Source of the DNA: Dactylorhiza incarnata
Lineage: Eukaryota > Streptophyta > Magnoliopsida > Asparagales > Orchidaceae
Assembly (NCBI GenBank): GCA_033032865.1
Contig: JAWHQI010000040.1
Span: 13,719,501 to 13,783,500 of the forward strand
DNA length: 64,000 nucleotides
Direction: 5' to 3'
The notes beneath the pieces are model-generated. The model ran no database searches, was not told where the DNA came from, and was given only the letters and a program-made list of their open reading frames with translations. Below, one piece after another: positions 21,582 through 31,520 of the stretch. Numbering within the stretch: position 1 is the first letter of the stretch; each line of letters opens with the position of its first letter. Made by a program: the position numbers and the translations under genes.

Positions 21582-21717
21582 AATATTTTTGTTGATATTT
21601 TGAAAGCGTGAATTTTATTACTTTTATCAATCTCTTTCTCCGCCCCATTTCTCTTTTTGATTTATTTTCAAATTTCATTCTATTAAGTGACGGTTGTTCA
21701 ATTTTCTTTCTTCAAAA

Positions 21718-22734
21718 ATGTTATCTCAATTGGCCGCCAAAGTTGCCGAGCTTCAAAATAAAGTCAATCTTTTGGAAGCCGCACGAAAGTGCCAAGTTAA
21801 TTGTAATTTTTGTGGAGCACCGCATCGAAGTGAGGATTGTTATATTAATTTTTACTCTCAAAATTTTTCTTTTGGAAATAATTTTGAGTTTATTTATGAA
21901 AATAATTATTCAAACTTTGATGAAAATAATTCATCTAGTTTTCATGCGAATGATTTTTCCAATTCTAATAATATTTCTTCTTGCTCCGATATTAATTATT
22001 CATGGTGGCAAGATCACCCGGATAGTTTTCGGTGCGATGAAGGAAATTCAGTCAATCAAGATTTTCATTCCTCCTCTTTTACCCCACAAAATTCTTTTTC
22101 TTCTACTTTTGGGTATTCTCCAGATTCAATTTATCAAAATTTAAATATTTATACCCAAGCTCAAGAAGAACTTCTTTACCACAAATTTAAAAGAGTCATG
22201 GAGACACCGGACGAAATTGATGAAGAACATGTTTCTTCACCTCCTCCGCCCGAATCTCCTCCTATTTTTCATGAATTTTCTCTCTCGCCAATTATTCACT
22301 TTGAAAGTGAAATTCATGAAAATATTGTGTCCCATGAATTTAGTCCACTTGGAATTTCAAATAAATATTTGGATACAAATTTTATTTTTGAAAATGAACA
22401 ACCGGAGCTTAATCATGTGTTTTCACAAGAAACTCCTTGTGAAATATTTTCTGACTCGCTTAATTTTGATTCTTTTTCTTCTAACGATTTTCATGTAGAG
22501 GATGAGCCGGTGCAACCAAACGTCTTCACCGATCCATTTGCCGCTCATCTCCAGCAATCCAAATTACCTAAGGTATGTATAGGTAATTTGGAATCACAAT
22601 TTCGCGCTAACGGAAAACAAAAGAATCAAGATTATAGAGGAGGAGTCGCCGGGCAACAGTTTTCGGCATTTTCACCTCAGCGTGAATTAAGGGAGTTGCC
22701 TGTGCATTTTCAATTTGAATATCCTTTTAGCTAA
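21718..22734 (+). CDS. Athila-NB gag-like protein with zinc knuckle, 338 aa
   Basis: The ORF starts at ATG 21718; the frame is open upstream to a TTG at 21694. Residues 1-25 form a short amphipathic helix (AAKVAELQNKVNLLEAA). CNFCGAPHRSEDC near residue 33 is a zinc-knuckle-like Cys2-His-Cys with one residue fewer than the usual CCHC spacing. The rest is low-complexity Asn/Ser/Phe-rich, then acidic with Pro repeats (SSPPPPESPP), ending before a FQFEYPFS tail. It looks like the tail of an Athila gag that lost the capsid domain. It is unbroken, unlike nearly all other frames here. Function is unknown; packaging by a related autonomous element is a guess. Confidence 0.6.
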   Translation: MLSQLAAKVAELQNKVNLLEAARKCQVNCNFCGAPHRSEDCYINFYSQNFSFGNNFEFIYENNYSNFDENNSSSFHANDFSNSNNISSCSDINYSWWQDHPDSFRCDEGNSVNQDFHSSSFTPQNSFSSTFGYSPDSIYQNLNIYTQAQEELLYHKFKRVMETPDEIDEEHVSSPPPPESPPIFHEFSLSPIIHFESEIHENIVSHEFSPLGISNKYLDTNFIFENEQPELNHVFSQETPCEIFSDSLNFDSFSSNDFHVEDEPVQPNVFTDPFAAHLQQSKLPKVCIGNLESQFRANGKQKNQDYRGGVAGQQFSAFSPQRELRELPVHFQFEYPFS

Positions 22735-23627
22735 CCCTTAACGACTAGCTAAAAGACGTTAAACAAAGCGCTCTTTGGAGGCACCCCTTGCTTATCTTTA
22801 TATTTTTGCTATTTTTCTTTTATTTTATGCATTTTCTTTTCCTGTTTGGCCTTTTCATTCTTGTTTATAAACATTGGGGACAATGTTTATCTTTAAGTAT
22901 GGGGGGGTGTTCTCTAATATTTATTTTTATAAAAAAATCAAAAAAAAATTTGAAAACATGTTAAAAATCATAAAAAAATTGTTTCTTTGTTTTCTGTTGC
23001 AATTTTGATTTAAAAATATGAAAAATACAAAAAAAAAATTTGTTTTATTTTAAAATGTTTAAAAAACTTATAAAAAAACTATTTTTCCAATACGATAAAT
23101 TTTGTAATATTAAAATTCTCCAAACTTTATTTATGCAAAATTAATTTTAATTATGAGTTGTCTTTATAGGTTTTTTTTAAAGAGTTTTCTTTTTATGAAT
23201 TTTTAAATCATATATTTCTCTTCAAAATATGTTAGATTTAATTTTTAGATGAATTTGATTTAATGAGTTTTTCATTATTTTGATTTGTTTAGAATATTTC
23301 TTAGTTTTACTTTCTCTCTTTAAAATATCATAATTCAATTTTGTAGTAATTGTCTTAAATATCTTTAGATTTTACTTATATTAACTTGAACTCATAGTTT
23401 CTTTTAGATTGCTCAATTTATTTTCTATGCTCTTAAAATATTTCTTTGGAATTTTTGTAGCCTTTAAACCCTAGCCCTTCCCCTACCTTTTTGTTTAACC
23501 CTTTTTTTTGGCATATAAAAAAAATATTTGAAAAGATCATATGTCATGGAAATGAGAGGATAAAATTCATCATTCCTAAACATATGCATCCAAATTAGTA
23601 AAAGATTATATGGCATTGAGTTGAGAG
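22735..23627 (+). other. Athila-NB non-coding region left of Tat-3
   Basis: It is strongly AT-rich. The block GACGTTAAACAAAGCGC...GGAGGCACC (22755-22786) and GGGGACAATG...AAGTATGGGGGGG (22874-22907) are typical of the stretch after the coding part in Athila-like elements. A copy of a GAGAGGATAAAATTCATCA repeat lies at about 23553 and recurs at 27664. No gene is seen. Confidence 0.6.
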
Positions 23628-24119
23628 TGTTTGCCCGGAAAGCCCGCGATCTAGTCTTTACAATACAAAATGACGATCTCAGCGGTCTTCGGATTTTGTG
23701 ATCACACGGATCGTCAACCTTCTGCCTAACCTGGTTTCCTATGTTACAAGCAGCTGAAGCCACTCGAGATCGCCAGTCCGAGCGGTCTGGGCTTTTTTTT
23801 TTCTGTTTTTTACTATTTGTACCCCACTTCGCTGCCCCGGCTCTCCTGTATCCCGGGCAGCCCGTAGTTTTTCAGTTCTGCCCGTTTGGGCAGTCCCCAC
23901 GTCTATAAATAGAGGGGTAGGGGTACCAGAAAAGGGGACTTTTTTCCGGGGGCTCCAGCTTACAACCTGTGTAAGCGGTCTCATTTTTTCGTGATCGCTT
24001 TTCCGTGATCGTTTTTCCCTCTCTTCGAGCATCTTCTGTCTTAGTAACCTGCACTTCGCAGCTTTCTCCCATTCCCTTTTTTAGTGTGAGTTTTAGAGGT
24101 ACCATTTTTGGCTCCAACA
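23628..24119 (+). repeat. Tat-3 5' LTR
   Basis: This 492-bp LTR runs TGTTTGCCCGG...GGCTCCAACA with a TATAAATA core near 23905. Same family as the Tat-1 and Tat-2 LTRs, with differences at the CACGGATCGTC region and the 3' end (CTCCAACA for CACCAACA). Confidence 0.92.
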
Positions 24120-24177
24120 GAACGAACACGCGACCTTCAGATTTCGAAGTGTCAGGTGAAATCCATAGACTTTCAAG

Positions 24178-25807
24178 ATGGCTGATCGCCGTAGAGGTCG
24201 TCGCTTGCGATCTCCCAGCGTTCCCCCTTCCGATCACAATCCGTTAGAAGCGCTTGAGCGCCGCTTCGAGCTTCGTGTTGAACAAGCTCTCCGTGAGGCC
24301 GCCCGAGCTAGGCAGGACGCCACCTCTGTTCAGCAGGAGATCGCGCGGTCTCAGCAAGAGGCCGCTCGAGATCGGCAAGAAGTCGTCCGGGCTCAGCAGG
24401 AGTCTGCGAAGCAGATTGAGGCTATGAACCAGGTTCTAGCCGCGATCTCCCAGAAGATCCTTCCTCAAACCTCTCAGGTCGCTACTCCAGACCGCATGGC
24501 AGGCGGTCACCCGAGCGATCACCCCGTCTTCCAGCCCGCAGCTCCTCAGCGATCTCAGCATGAGGAGTTCGCCGCCCGTCGTAATTCTTTTCGAGCCGCA
24601 GCCCAGGGGCCTCCGGCCCAAACCCTGAATTTTGAAGAAGGATTTGCTTACCCTCAAGATCCTCCTGCCTCTTTTCCTCCTCCTCCAGGACCTTCTGTTT
24701 TTGGGGAGCCTTCCCCCTTTACCAATGAGATTCGTCGGGATCCGATTCCTCATGGATTTAGAGAACCTCGCCTTCCATGTTTATACAGGAGAAACCGACC
24801 CAATGTGCCATCTTCAAGCCTTCGAGTCTGCTGTGGCTCTCAGGAACATTTCAGATGGAATGAGGTGCAAGCTGATGGTCACCTCCTTCGATGGGTCAGC
24901 CATGGAATGGTTCTATAAGCTGCCTTGTCAATCTATCCCAAGCTTTGCTGCCCTGAGGCAAGAGCTCCTCCTGAGGTTCGCCACCGCAAAGAAGAGGAAG
25001 AGTGGTCCTGCGACCCTCTTCAAGATCAGGCAAGGGGACAACGAAACTGCAGCGCATTTCGTTGACCGTTTTTAGAAAGAGATCTTGGGAGTTAGGGATA
25101 TGGATACCGAGCTCTATATGGTGGCTTTGATCAGTGGTCTGCAGAAGGGTCCTCTGAAGTTCAAAGTCACAACCAAGGAGCCTAGCTCCTATCAGGAGCT
25201 GATCAGCATTGCCAATCGCTATATAGAAGGGGAGATCAACAACCCCACCTATGTGAGCAATTTGACAAACAGGGCCACTCAGAAAGGCTCTGCAGGATTT
25301 TATCCGGCTCCGTCTTCCTCTAATCCCCGACAAGAGCTCCCACCTCCGGCTCCGAGAGGTAAGAATTACCGCAACAACCGCTTCAACCGAGGTAATCAAT
25401 CCTTCCCACTTCAAAATTCATTTCTTCAAACTCCCGCTACTCCTGCTCCGCAAGTTACCCCCATCCACGAGATCCAGTGTGCTCAACCTCCTCTTCTACC
25501 CATTCCTTCACTTTACAATGAATCCCAAGAGTCCTTCACGAACTTTGGCGTTTTTATGAATGAAGTGCTTCAAGTACTTCAGAAGCAGCCCTTTTTCAAG
25601 AGGCCAGCTCCGCTAAATTCTGACCCGAAAACCAGAAACCCAACTCTCTATTGTGAATATCACAGAGATAGGGGTCATTTGACAGAGGATTGTAGAGCTC
25701 TCCGCCTGTTCTTAGAGAAGCTTCTGAAGGAGGGTAAGCTTCGAGATCTCATCCAGAAGAATGATTCTTCCAAAGCCTCAACCTACAAGGCTAAGGAAGT
25801 AGCGTAA
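24178..25807 (+). pseudogene. Tat-3 gag
   Basis: It starts at ATG 24178 like Tat-1 gag, with the same N-terminal coiled coil. A 1-bp shift near 24780 moves the capsid domain into the frame beginning 24632. TAG at 25073 replaces a glutamine codon present in Tat-1. After that, 25085-25807 is open through the gag tail and the CEYHRDRGHLTEDC knuckle, until TAA at 25805. In the proline-rich tail it lacks the frameshift seen in Tat-1. Confidence 0.9.
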
Positions 25808-26479
25808 GTCCATTGGGAATGCGAAGAAGTGCATGATATTGGCCATCTTGGCAATATCGGCTTTCCCAATGAATGTGTGGATGCTGATGACGAGGGCGCC
25901 TTGGGCAATCTCTTCTGCATCCACGGAGGTGCAAGTCCGGAATCTTCAAGGAAGGCGAGTCTGAAAAGGGTTTATCAATCAGAGGTTGCTGCCACCTCTT
26001 CAGCTCCGGTCCGAGGAACGGTCACTTTCAGTGACGAAGACCTTCCTCAGACCGCGAATCCTTTTGATGACGCGGTCGTCATCAAAGCTGTAATTGAAAA
26101 TTATACAGTAGAGAAGATTCTGATTGACACGGGAAGTTCAGTCAATGTGCTCTTCAAACCCGCCTTCGAGGCGTTGAAGACAGGTAAAACCCTCCTTTCA
26201 ACTGAAGGCCCCCTTTATGGTTTTTCAGGAGAGAAGAAAGAAGTAGAAGGGCTCGTCACTCTTTCTGTGATTCTGTGGGGGATAGTGAAGCTGGTCAAAT
26301 TTATAGTCGTTGATGCTCCCAGTAGCTACAACACCATCTTTGGAAGACCCTTCTTGAATGCCTATCAAGCCATCGTCTCCACCTACCATCAAGCGGTGAA
26401 GTTCGCCTTGAACGGCAAACAACACTGAATAAGGAGCGACCCAAGGAAAGCCAGGGAATGCTATGTAAAGACGGTCAAC
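25808..26479 (+). pseudogene. Tat-3 protease region
   Basis: The open part is 25829-26428, with the active site ILIDTGSSVNV (about 26120-26150) and IFGRPFLN. It is in frame with gag and RT but closed by TAA upstream (25805) and TGA at 26426. The TGA stands where Tat-1 has CGA, a C-to-T change at a CpG. Confidence 0.88.
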
Positions 26480-27220
26480 ATGATCGTATCCTCTCCTCCC
26501 CAAGAAATCATGATGGCTGAATCAATCGAAGCTCCTGAACAAGTCCAAGCTGCAGAGGAAATTGAGGAGGATGCAAGAGATGCAGTTCGCTTGGAACCTG
26601 CCCAAGCAACTCAAGAGGTCCGGATCAGCGAGAAAGATGAGAGCAAGAGCCTCTCCATCAACGCTGAGTTATCCGAAGCTGACAAGGGTCAGCTCATCTC
26701 TTGTCTTCTGGAAAATCTAGATATCTTCGCTTGGTCGGCGGATGATATGCCCGGAGTGGACCCGGATGTTGCTTGCCACCATCTCAATCTTGACCCAAAC
26801 TTCATCCCGATCCAGCAGAAGAAGAGGTCTGTTGCAACTACTCTAGCACAGCCTATCCGTAAAGAGGTAGAGAAGCTCCTGAAGGCAAAGTTCATCCAAC
26901 CAATTCAATACCCGGAATGGGTGTCAAACGTTGTAATGGTAAAGAAGTTGGGTGGAAAGTGGAGGATGTGTGTCGACTTTACTAAACTCAATAAAGCTTG
27001 CCCCAAGGATTGCTACCCCTTGCCTCGGATAGATTCTTTAGTAGATTCTGCGGTAGGTTATTCTTTTATGAGTTTTTTAGATGCTTTTTCAGGTTACCAT
27101 CATATCAGAATGCATAAACCAGATATACCCCATACTTCATTTATCACAAATGATGGTTGCTTCTGTTATCTCGTAATGCCTTTCGGGCTAAAGAATGCTG
27201 GAGCAACCTATCAGAAAATG
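26480..27220 (+). pseudogene. Tat-3 reverse transcriptase, N-terminal half
   Basis: It covers the RT palm start (KACPKDCYPLPRIDS, FLDAFSGYHHI, VMPFGLKNAGATYQKM) and stops before the catalytic YVDD, so it cannot be active. The open frame continues a short way into the fused LTR (to 27277), which is chance. Confidence 0.9.
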
Positions 27221-27663
27221 ACGGTCTCAGCGGTCTCTGGATTTTATGATCGCACAGATCATCAACCTTCTACCTAACCTGGTTTCCTATGTTACAAGCA
27301 GCTGAAGCCACTCGAGATCGCCAGTCCGAGCGGTCTGGGCTTTTTTCTGTTTTTTACTATTTGTACCCCACTTCGCTGCCCCGGCTCTCCTGTATCCCGG
27401 GCAGCCCGTAGTTTTTCAGTTCTGCCCGTTTGGGCAGTCCCCACGTCTATAAATAGAGGGGTAGGGGTACCAAAAAAGGGGACTTTTTTCCGGGGGCTCC
27501 AGCTTACAACATGTGTAAGCGGTCTCATTTTTTCGTGATCGCTTTTCCGTGATCGTTTTTCACTCTCTTCCAGCATCTTCTGTCTTAGTAACCTGCACTT
27601 CGCAGCTTTCTCCCATTCCCTTTTTTAGTGTGAGTTTTGGAGGTACCATTTTTGGCTCCAACA
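27215..27663 (+). repeat. Tat-3 3' LTR, 5'-truncated
   Basis: These 449 bp match 23667-24119. The start of the LTR is missing; the junction with RT falls within AAAATGA, which both parents share. Confidence 0.9.
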
Positions 27664-28193
27664 GAGAGGATAAAATTCATCACTCCTAAACATATACATT
27701 TGGGATATAAAAAAAGAAGAAGAAATTAAAAAAAGATGGAAATGAGAGGATAATATTCATCATTTCCTATATGCAAAGTAACTTCTTCAATGCCAACTTT
27801 ACCCCAATTAGCCAAGTTTATTTGCTTATCCTAAGATATTTTTGTGAGAGAGCATAGTTAATATTTTGAGTTTTCTAAAAGTTTCTAATGATGTTTAAAG
27901 TTTCTATAATTTTAATCTTGGTTATTTTACTTAATTCAATGCAATTTTGTTTATGAAGATTTAGTTAGAGAATTTTTGAAACTAATATTTATTCTACTCA
28001 TCTCAATTTATGAATTATAAATTATTTCTTATAAATCTGAATTTTAATTTCTTAACTTATTTTGACATGAGTTTTATAAGATTTGGAGTACATAATTAGA
28101 AGTAAATCTTTTTGGAAATGTCCTATAAATTCTTCTCGTACTTATAAATTAGTTTTTGCTCTGGAATAGCAAAAGCTTAAGTATGGGGGTTTT
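27664..28193 (+). other. Athila-NB non-coding region right of Tat-3
   Basis: It is AT-rich with no gene. It begins with a second copy of the repeat at 23553, and a third, more diverged copy is at about 27740. It ends in the polypurine tract AAGTATGGGGG (28179-28189) directly before the 3' LTR. Confidence 0.6.
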
Positions 28194-29911
28194 TGATAGT
28201 GCATTATTTATAGTTATTTTTATATAGTATTTTAGTAGTAATTAATTAGTTTTTATATAATTTTAGTTTAATATATATCTAATTCGCTTTATTTTGTGTT
28301 TTCAGGTAATCTGGGGCTGCTAATAGCAAATTTAAGCTCACATCCATGTTCAGGGGAAAGAATGGAACAAGTATGCAAAAATCTTCAGTACACGCCCTCG
28401 GTTACGGCCATGACCAAGGGCGTGACTTCAAGTCACGACCATGACTCAACCCAGCCATCTTACAGCTGCCAGATCATGCCGCCAGCCCAATTTAGTATTA
28501 CACGCCCTCGGTCACGGCCATGACCAAGGGCGTGACATCAAGTCACGGCCATGACTCAACCCATCCATCTTCTAGCTGCCAGAACACGCAGCCACATCAT
28601 TTCCAGCCTACACGCCCCAGGTCACGGGCGTGACTCCATGTCACGGCCATGACCTAGGGGGTGACCCATCGCGCAACTGCCAGAATAACTCCAGATCGTG
28701 CCATTTCCAGGCTCGGTCATGTCACGCCCTCTGTCACGGGCGTGACTATATGTCACGGCCATGACCTAGGGGGTGACCATTCCCACAACTGCCAGAATAA
28801 CTCCAGATCGCGATGTTTCCCGCCGTTTCCAAATTCGGTCAAGTCACGCCCTAGGTCACGGGGGTGACCAAGGCCGTGACCCGTCGAGATGATTAATTTT
28901 GGCGGTTTTTCTTCCCCAACGTTCCCGGGCTTTCAAGACGCAATTACGCAACTTACACGCCCTTGGTCACGGGCGCGACCAAGGGCGTGACTCAGCAATT
29001 TTCTTCCTATAAAAGCCAGCTGTTGCTAAAGTGATGGGGATCCGATCCTAGCTTAGATTGGGTCATTTTTAGATTAGTTTTTCAGCATTTTCTTATTGTA
29101 TTTTCTTTATGCAGATTTACTTTATGTCTTGCAAATTTCAATTCATAGTTTAGATTTCCAATTCCTGCAATTGTAATTCTCTTTACTTAATTATAAAAAT
29201 GTTTCTCTTTTCAAATATGTTTAGCTGAATTTATAGCATTTGATCGGATGAATTCTTAAGCTTTTCTTATTTTGTAATCTCTCATTTTCGTAGCTTTAGT
29301 TTAAGAATTATTACGATCCACTTTTGATTTTTCTCGATTGATCTCATATTGCCGGTATATGAATATCAATTCTTGATCAATTTTCTAGTGATCGAGATAT
29401 CCATGAATTGGTGTAGATCATTCATTAGTGGAAAGAGTTGCATGCATTCCTCGAGAGAGGGTGACAAAAATCTTCCGTATTGGAGTCAAATCCAATAGTG
29501 GGGCTCACCGCATAAAGCAAGCTTAGGGGTTTCGACTGGCCGAGGGGCCTTAATCGATCAACCTAAGGTTAGGTGGTAGTTCTCTCGAGAGAGGCTCTAC
29601 CATATTTTGGGAACCTCCACGGTCGAATTATTCTATCGCTTTTGGTTATGAATTTAGATTTTACAATTTATTTAACTCAAGAAGGATTTCCGATCAAATG
29701 CTCTTTTCTTTCTTTTCTCTTTTATTATTCTAAAAATCTTCTTAAATCTAGATAAAATAATATTAATTTGCGTGAGTAGAAGTAATCAACAACCCCGTGG
29801 AATACGACACTTGATATTTATTTCTAAATATCCTATACTATGAATGATAGGTGCTCTTGCCTATAGTTCGTAGAATTTCGAGAAATTTTATATCCTAAAT
29901 TTTACGTATCA
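28194..29911 (+). repeat. Athila-NB 3' LTR
   Basis: This 1718-bp LTR runs TGATAGTGCATT...TACGTATCA. It contains the six-unit palindromic array (28391-28990) and a likely TATA box TATAAAAG at 29008-29015, placing the array upstream of the transcription start. Confidence 0.9.
28391..28990 (+). repeat. Tandem array of six ~110-bp units with palindromic cores
   Basis: Units begin at 28391, 28501, 28611, 28723, 28845 and 28956 (spacing 110-122). Each carries CACGCCC..GGTCACGG and TGACC..GGGCGTGAC, which pair with each other. The clearest hairpin is CACGCCCTTGGTC (28956-28968) with GACCAAGGGCGTG (28977-28989), 13 bp with an 8-nt loop. The first two units are also in the 5' LTR (21346, 21456). Confidence 0.85.
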
Positions 29912-30647
29912 CTGCGAACAGCACTAGAACACAATTAACCAGTTCGCTGACAGACCGCAGACGAACTGTTTATTCAAGCCACCAGAAATCACCAAGGAAG
30001 GAGACCGCAACCTACTGACCGCAAACCTGCGAACACAACAACTGGTTAGCTCACTTCCGAGATCGCGCGACTTCAAACTTGAGGCCGCAAGAAATAATCC
30101 GGGCTCTTGTTCTTACAGTTCTTGTTAGGAATGACGAGCCATGCACCCCTATTTATAGGCGGATAGACGGATGTCATCACCGCACAAACCGGGGTACAAT
30201 AACCGCCCATCAGATCGCCAGCGGTCTCATAAGACAGACCGCGCGGACACAACACTTGGACAAGATCCAACACAAGTCCGCAAGACAGCAGCAGCCCGCG
30301 TACAAGTCGTGCGCACACAGCGACCACCCTTCCTGAGATCGCCTAAGCAGGGACAAACATCTGACTGACTTGACCAAGTCGCCAGAACCGTCCAAACAAG
30401 CCACCCGGTCACTGCGGACAACCAAGAACAGGCCGCCCAGAACAAGACCGGAAGAACTCGCAACAGGTCGCCAGAACCAACGACCAAACCAAGAAGCAAA
30501 CTGGCCGATCACAGCAGATCGCCAGAACAGCAGGGAGAGATCGCAGAACCAAACCGCCAGAGCACCAGCGCAGGCCGCGCGGTCTCTGCGGTCTCGAGCC
30601 TTCAGACCGGCCGGACTCCCTTCCACTTCACTTCAACAATTTCAACA
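29912..30647 (-). repeat. Copia-1 3' LTR, proximal part
   Basis: It continues the LTR after Athila-NB, starting with the duplicated CTGCG, and matches 35283-36018. It ends at TTTCAACA, next to the polypurine tract (AAGGGGGAG on the minus strand, complement of 30648-30656). A TATAAATA core reads on the minus strand at 30150-30157. GCGGTCT/AGACCGC words are frequent. Confidence 0.92.
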
Positions 30648-30656
30648 CTCCCCCTT

Positions 30657-31520
30657 GAAGTGGGAAGTGGAAACTAGCCCGAGCAACTCCCTTAACCGTG
30701 TAAACGATCCCTTTGCCAGCGGATTTGTGAAGATGTCTGCGACATTGTCCGCACTCCGAACATGCTCGACCATAAGAGATCCTCCCAACACCTTTTCACG
30801 AATGAAATGGTGCTCAATCTCTATATGTTTGGTCCTCGCGTGACAGACTGGATTGTTAACCAGCTTGAGAGCACTCTCATTGTCCCCGCGTAGCAAGGTG
30901 GGAACTCGAACCTCCTGAGGAACTTCCTCCACCAACCTCCTGAGCCAAACGACTTCTTGAGCTGCCAAGGCCGAAGCCTTGTACTCCGCTTCCGTGGTAG
31001 ATACAGACACCGAGTCTTGCTTCTTGCTGCACCAAGAGATAGCTGTGGGGCCCGTCATAAAGACATAACCAGACGTTGATCTCCGATCATCCACGTCTCC
31101 CCCATAATCAGCATCCATGTATCCATGCAACTCCAAGCTTAGCCCTTTCCTATATAGGAGACCCAAATCAGAGGTCGACTTCACATACTTCAAGATGCCT
31201 TTTGCCGCCAGAAGATGAGGCTTCCGTGGTTCCTCCATGTACCGACTCACCTTGCCTACTGCATAAGCAATATCTGGCCTTGTGATCGTCAAGTAGATCA
31301 AGCTCCCAACCAGAGCTCGGAAAACCAACGGTTCAGATAGAACTCTTCCCTCATCCTTCCGAAGTTTATGATGTTGCTCCAGAGGTATAGAGCTGCTCTT
31401 CCCTTCCTCCATGTCGAATCGCTGAACAATCCGCTCTGCATAGCCAGCCTGAGAAATGAGCACTCCGCTCTCCTGCCTCTGGACCTCGAGTCCAAGGAAA
31501 TGGTGGAGCTCCCCCAGATC
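30657..31520 (-). pseudogene. Copia-1 RNase H and end of RT
   Basis: Open 31463-30642. RNase H carries [28 protein letters not shown] and [10 protein letters not shown], which is typical Copia. It is out of frame with RT because of a 1-bp loss at about 31520, within the conserved segment linking the YVDD region to RNase H. The stop falls close to the 3' LTR edge. Confidence 0.88.

Larger units (their letters stand above)
23628..27663 (+). mobile_element. Tat-3: internally deleted Tat element
   Basis: It is 4036 bp long, bounded by TGTTTGCCC and CCAACA and flanked by GAGAG (23623-23627, 27664-27668). The 5' LTR is complete. Gag, protease and the first half of RT follow. RT is then joined inside the 3' LTR at 27215-27221. 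The rest of pol, both antisense genes and the start of the 3' LTR are missing. It lies in the same orientation as its Athila-NB host. Confidence 0.92.
21149..29911 (+). mobile_element. Athila-NB: pol-less Athila-like element, interrupted by Tat-3
   Basis: It begins TGATAGTGCATT and ends TTTACGTATCA, flanked by CTGCG on both sides (21144-21148, 29912-29916). A tRNA-Asp primer site, a gag-like ORF, a shared GTTAAACAAA block, a GTATGGGGG polypurine tract and a 1718-bp 3' LTR follow in order. No protease, RT or integrase of its own is seen; the pol at 26480 belongs to Tat-3. The 5' LTR is shortened to about 397 bp by an internal deletion. Confidence 0.9.

Noticed and set aside
28391..28990. CRISPR-like regular repeats
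   Set aside because: Eukaryotic LTR tandem units of 110-122 bp with repeated, not unique, spacers. Not a CRISPR array.
30210..30626. 138-aa minus frame present in both Copia-1 LTRs (30210-30626 and 35581-35997)
   Set aside because: LTRs of one insertion are near-identical copies, so conservation of a frame between them means nothing. The sequence is Cys/Leu/Ser-rich with no recognisable motif.
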